Source: Sphingobacteriales bacterium
GTDB taxonomy: Bacteria > Bacteroidota > Bacteroidia > Chitinophagales > Chitinophagaceae
Assembly (NCBI GenBank): GCA_003963365.1
Contig: RXJG01000001.1
Location: 1-64,000, forward strand
Length of the DNA stretch: 64,000 bases
Direction: 5' to 3'
This document shows, in pieces, positions 61,651 to 64,000 of this stretch (the stretch's first letter is position 1; each line of letters starts with the position of its first letter). Below the pieces are notes generated by a model. It saw nothing but the letters and a program-made list of their open reading frames with translations. It was not told where the DNA came from and searched no databases. Position numbers and translations under genes: made by a program.

Positions 61651-62475
61651 TTATAGCTGTTTTACAAAGTAATGAGCAAGAAAACTGTTGTTCAGCACCG
61701 GGTTGGTGGTAAACAGCCCATAAACCGTACTGCCACTGCCGCTCATAGAAGCATAAACAGCACCAGCATCATACAATTTATCTTTTATCGCTTTTATCTC
61801 GGGATATTTTTCAAATACCGGTTTTTCAAAATCATTTATCAATTCATTTTTCCAACTTTCAATAGGTTGCTGAATGATAGTCTCCACAGATTTTTGTGGA
61901 GCTTGTGGTATTAATTGTGTAAATGCCCAGCCTGTATTTACATGAATACCGGGATTGACCAATACAATATGATAAGCTGATAAATCCAGCTTTATCTTTT
62001 GCAAAAATTCTCCCCGCCCCGTTGCAAAGCAGGGCTGATTGATAATGAAGAACGGACAATCACTACCCAATTGCAAACCATAATCAATCAGTTGTTTAAC
62101 CGATAATCCAAGATTAAATTTTTGATTGAGCAACTTCAAGGTAAATGCAGCATCACTGCTGCCACCACCTAATCCTGCACCCATGGGAATTACTTTGTGC
62201 AAATGCATTTGTATGCCGGGTAATTGCGGAAAATCTCTTTTCAGTAAATGATACGCTTTTAAACAAAGATTATTACCTGGTTGTCCTTCAACGGTGATTC
62301 CGCTTTGAGTAAAAGTTGTTGAAGCATTGGCATCGGGTTGTTGAATTACTTCCAATGCATCTTTAAGAGCGATGGGGTAGAAGACGGTTTCCAAATCATG
62401 ATAGCCATCTTCCCGTTTGCGGGTAATAGTAAGCCCAAGATTGATTTTGCAGTTGGGAAAAACAATCACAGGCAA
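61651..62475 (-). CDS. ispE: 4-diphosphocytidyl-2-C-methyl-D-erythritol kinase
   Basis: IspE phosphorylates CDP-ME on the 2-OH in the MEP isoprenoid pathway. A 274-residue GHMP kinase. N-terminal CKINLGLTITRKREDGYHDLETVFYPI (about 9-35), ATP loop PMGAGLGGGSSDAAFTLKLLN (about 92-112), and C-terminal YASMSGSGSTVYGLF (about 240-254). Length is typical. Downstream of the bifunctional-nuclease gene by 37 bp. The MEP-route product feeds menaquinone side chains, the quinone made by mqnA's pathway. Confidence 0.95.
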   Translation of the reverse strand: MPVIVFPNCKINLGLTITRKREDGYHDLETVFYPIALKDALEVIQQPDANASTTFTQSGITVEGQPGNNLCLKAYHLLKRDFPQLPGIQMHLHKVIPMGAGLGGGSSDAAFTLKLLNQKFNLGLSVKQLIDYGLQLGSDCPFFIINQPCFATGRGEFLQKIKLDLSAYHIVLVNPGIHVNTGWAFTQLIPQAPQKSVETIIQQPIESWKNELINDFEKPVFEKYPEIKAIKDKLYDAGAVYASMSGSGSTVYGLFTTNPVLNNSFLAHYFVKQL

Positions 62476-62511
62476 TGCATTTGGTGAACAATAAAATTAT
62501 GCTAAGAAAAA

Positions 62512-63111
62512 TCAGGGTTTCTTTTTGCGGTTGTTTATCTCATCACGGATGGCAATCGCTTTCAAATAATCTTCAGATTCCAGCACATCATTCAGCAGGG
62601 TTTGTAATTCTTCCAGCGACAAATTTTTTAAATCTTCTGATGCTGCACTGGATTCGGCAGTGGCGCCAATAGCTTCTACTTTTCTTTTTTCTTTATCGGT
62701 TTCCTCCATCATGATGCCTGCATTTTCTAAAATATTCTCGTATGTATATATGGGACAACCAAATCGTACTGCTAATGCCAGCGCATCGGAAGTGCGGGAA
62801 TCAATCTCCACCGTATCATTTTCGGTTGAGCAAACTAATTTGGAGTAGAAGATGCCTTCCTGTAAATCACAAATCACCACTTCATGTAATTCTACATTAA
62901 AAGCAGTCATGAAGTTTTTCATTAAATCGTGTGTAAGCGGACGGCTGGGATGCATTTTCTCTAAGGCAACAGCTATAGCCTGGGCTTCAAATCCACCGAT
63001 GACGATGGGTAAACGGCGCAAACCATTTACTTCGCCCAATACCACGGCATACGAATGTGTTTGCGTAATGCTGTGCGAAAGGGCCACAATTTCCAGTTCT
63101 ATCTTCTTCAT
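62512..63111 (-). CDS. Bifunctional-nuclease (DUF151) domain protein with UVR motif
   Basis: A 199-residue protein. Residues about 5-140 form the BFN/DUF151 domain: RLPIVIGGFEAQAIAVALEKMHPSRPLTHDLM (about 32-63) and EIDSRTSDALALAVRFGCPIY (about 103-123), the conserved acidic/Arg nuclease-like pattern. A linker about 140-165 then leads to a C-terminal UVR (UvrB/UvrC) motif, EELQTLLNDVLESEDYLKAIAIRDEI (about 165-190). BFN proteins in plants have RNase and DNase activity. The pairing of BFN with a UVR motif is common in Bacteroidota and suggests docking to UvrA-like or Clp partners. Co-directional with ispE. Confidence 0.9.
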   Translation of the reverse strand: MKKIELEIVALSHSITQTHSYAVVLGEVNGLRRLPIVIGGFEAQAIAVALEKMHPSRPLTHDLMKNFMTAFNVELHEVVICDLQEGIFYSKLVCSTENDTVEIDSRTSDALALAVRFGCPIYTYENILENAGIMMEETDKEKRKVEAIGATAESSAASEDLKNLSLEELQTLLNDVLESEDYLKAIAIRDEINNRKKKP

Positions 63112-63210
63112 AATGAGGACACGAAACTAAGGTTTTTTAATTAAAAAAAAGGCATATAAACATCAGTTGTGGAGATAATATGGATTAGTTTATAGAACGA
63201 TAATAAAATA

Positions 63211-63240
63211 AAAACCACGGATTGCTCCGTGGCTTAATGT
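63211..63240 (-). terminator. Intrinsic terminator after etfA
   Basis: On the minus strand CCACGGA pairs with TCCGTGG around a GCAA loop, followed by TTTTTATTTT. It lies 26 bp after the etfA stop codon. Confidence 0.8.
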
Positions 63241-63258
63241 TTATTTTCTCATGTCAAA

Positions 63259-64000
63259 CTATGCAATTCCTTTCAGCTTCTTAATAGCTGCATTCATCTT
63301 TGGTACTACTTCAAATGCATCACCCACAATACCATAATCGGCAGCTTTAAAGAAAGGAGCTTCGGGATCTTTATTAATTACTACAATTACTTTACTTCTG
63401 TTTACCCCGGCCAAATGTTGTATAGCGCCGGAAATACCAATAGCAATATATAAGTTAGGCGCAATAGCCAAACCGGTTTGTCCCACATGCTCATGATGCG
63501 GACGCCAGCCTGCATCTGCCACGGCACGGCTGCAGGCAGTAGCGGCATGTAACAAATGTGCCATTTCTTCAATCATGCCCCAGTTTTCCGGTCCTTTCAA
63601 TCCACGTCCTGCACTTACAACCAGTTCCGCTTCACTTAATGGAACTTCGCCTGTTACTTTATTTACTGCAGTTACTATTACTTTGGGTGCATCTACTGTT
63701 ACGGATAATGGAGCTACCTCAGCCACACCATCTCCATTGGTAATGTGAAATGAATTAGGATTGAGTGAAATGATTTTTATATCAGTGTTCAATGAAAGAT
63801 TAGCAAAAGCTTTTCCGCTGAATACGTTTTTCTTTACCACAAATCCCCGTCCGACCGGATCATCCGGGCGGGCATTGGATGTATTGGGTAGTCCAACTGC
63901 ACCAGCCACCATCGCCGCTTTTAATTTTACAGAAAGACGGGGAGCTATTGCTTTACCACTTAAGTTGTGAGAGAACACTACTACTTTAGCACCAGTGGCA
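63259..64000 (-). CDS. etfA: Electron transfer flavoprotein alpha subunit (partial)
   Basis: A 3'-terminal fragment of EtfA/FixB; the 5' end runs off the window. The track start at 63978 is an internal GTG: the same frame is open to 64000 (GCC ACT GGT GCT AAA). The visible part spans part of domain I (VFSHNLSGKAIAPRLSVKL) and the complete FAD-binding C-terminal domain: LVVSAGRGLKGPENWGMI (about 125), WRPHHEHVGQTGLAIAPNLYIAIGISGAIQHLAG (about 170-205), ending VINKDPEAPFFKAADYGIVGD. It shuttles electrons from acyl-CoA dehydrogenases to menaquinone. etfB is expected just beyond 64000. Confidence 0.96.
   Translation of the reverse strand, partial: ATGAKVVVFSHNLSGKAIAPRLSVKLKAAMVAGAVGLPNTSNARPDDPVGRGFVVKKNVFSGKAFANLSLNTDIKIISLNPNSFHITNGDGVAEVAPLSVTVDAPKVIVTAVNKVTGEVPLSEAELVVSAGRGLKGPENWGMIEEMAHLLHAATACSRAVADAGWRPHHEHVGQTGLAIAPNLYIAIGISGAIQHLAGVNRSKVIVVINKDPEAPFFKAADYGIVGDAFEVVPKMNAAIKKLKGIA

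Overview
The window looks like a chromosomal segment of a low-GC Bacteroidota bacterium, most likely family Chitinophagaceae. The evidence is indirect: A-rich sequence ahead of starts instead of Shine-Dalgarno boxes, several TAnnTTTG-type -7 boxes, lipoproteins and 'TAQ'-type signal peptides, a menaquinone (mqnA) rather than ubiquinone gene, DinB-superfamily paralogues, YfhO, an OmpA protein with thrombospondin-type calcium repeats, and a TolC/adaptor/RND operon. I see no phage, transposase, CRISPR array, rRNA or complete defence system. One tRNA (Cys) is present.

Layout. 1-413: a tandem pair of about 153-bp REP/MITE-like repeats. 414-8225: loosely packed genes, including a TPR protein, an orphan truncated AAA+ ATPase of the contractile-injection type, lipoproteins of unknown function, an AlgH-like protein, an HD hydrolase and a possible small RNA. 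8226-16265: a Crp/Fnr regulator followed by a co-directional run encoding YHS, DoxX, a beta-barrel, DM13, YceI, DinB, TANGO2-like, ATP-grasp, LysE and APC permease proteins. 16270-23575: DinB, an S8 protease (with a fossil of a DUF885 gene beside its start), OmpA, an ALDH7-type dehydrogenase, and panB. 23744-29876: a TetR-controlled RND efflux operon with two matching palindromic operators. 29968-33038: polyphosphate genes ppx and ppk1. 33131-38228: ogt, a CsaA-like protein, OsmC, GNAT, a membrane protein, yraN, purB, mqnA. 38184-52876: a surface-polysaccharide locus with a flippase, two methyltransferases, two sugar-nucleotide SDRs, five glycosyltransferases, an acyltransferase and YfhO. 52952-64000: housekeeping genes (queuosine-precursor transporter, NUDIX, dapF, nucleoside phosphorylase, tRNA-Cys, glnS, VIT transporter, rocD, ispE, bifunctional nuclease, partial etfA) and a broken corA remnant.

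How the genes work together. Three sets are functionally coherent. The TetR/TolC/adaptor/RND set forms a tripartite pump with a visible shared operator. The ppk1-ppx pair makes and degrades polyphosphate. The polysaccharide locus assembles, modifies and flips a glycan whose sugar set may include a 6-deoxy-talose-type residue. The least explained set is the Crp/Fnr-linked envelope operon at 8226-11672, where five exported or membrane proteins with possible redox, metal or lipid-binding roles are packed behind a well-formed -7 box. This is the best candidate here for an undescribed system, but its function cannot be read from sequence.

Several track starts appear too far upstream (TTG/GTG or in noncoding DNA). 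Starts have been revised where upstream genes, operators, the tRNA or family N-termini argue for it.
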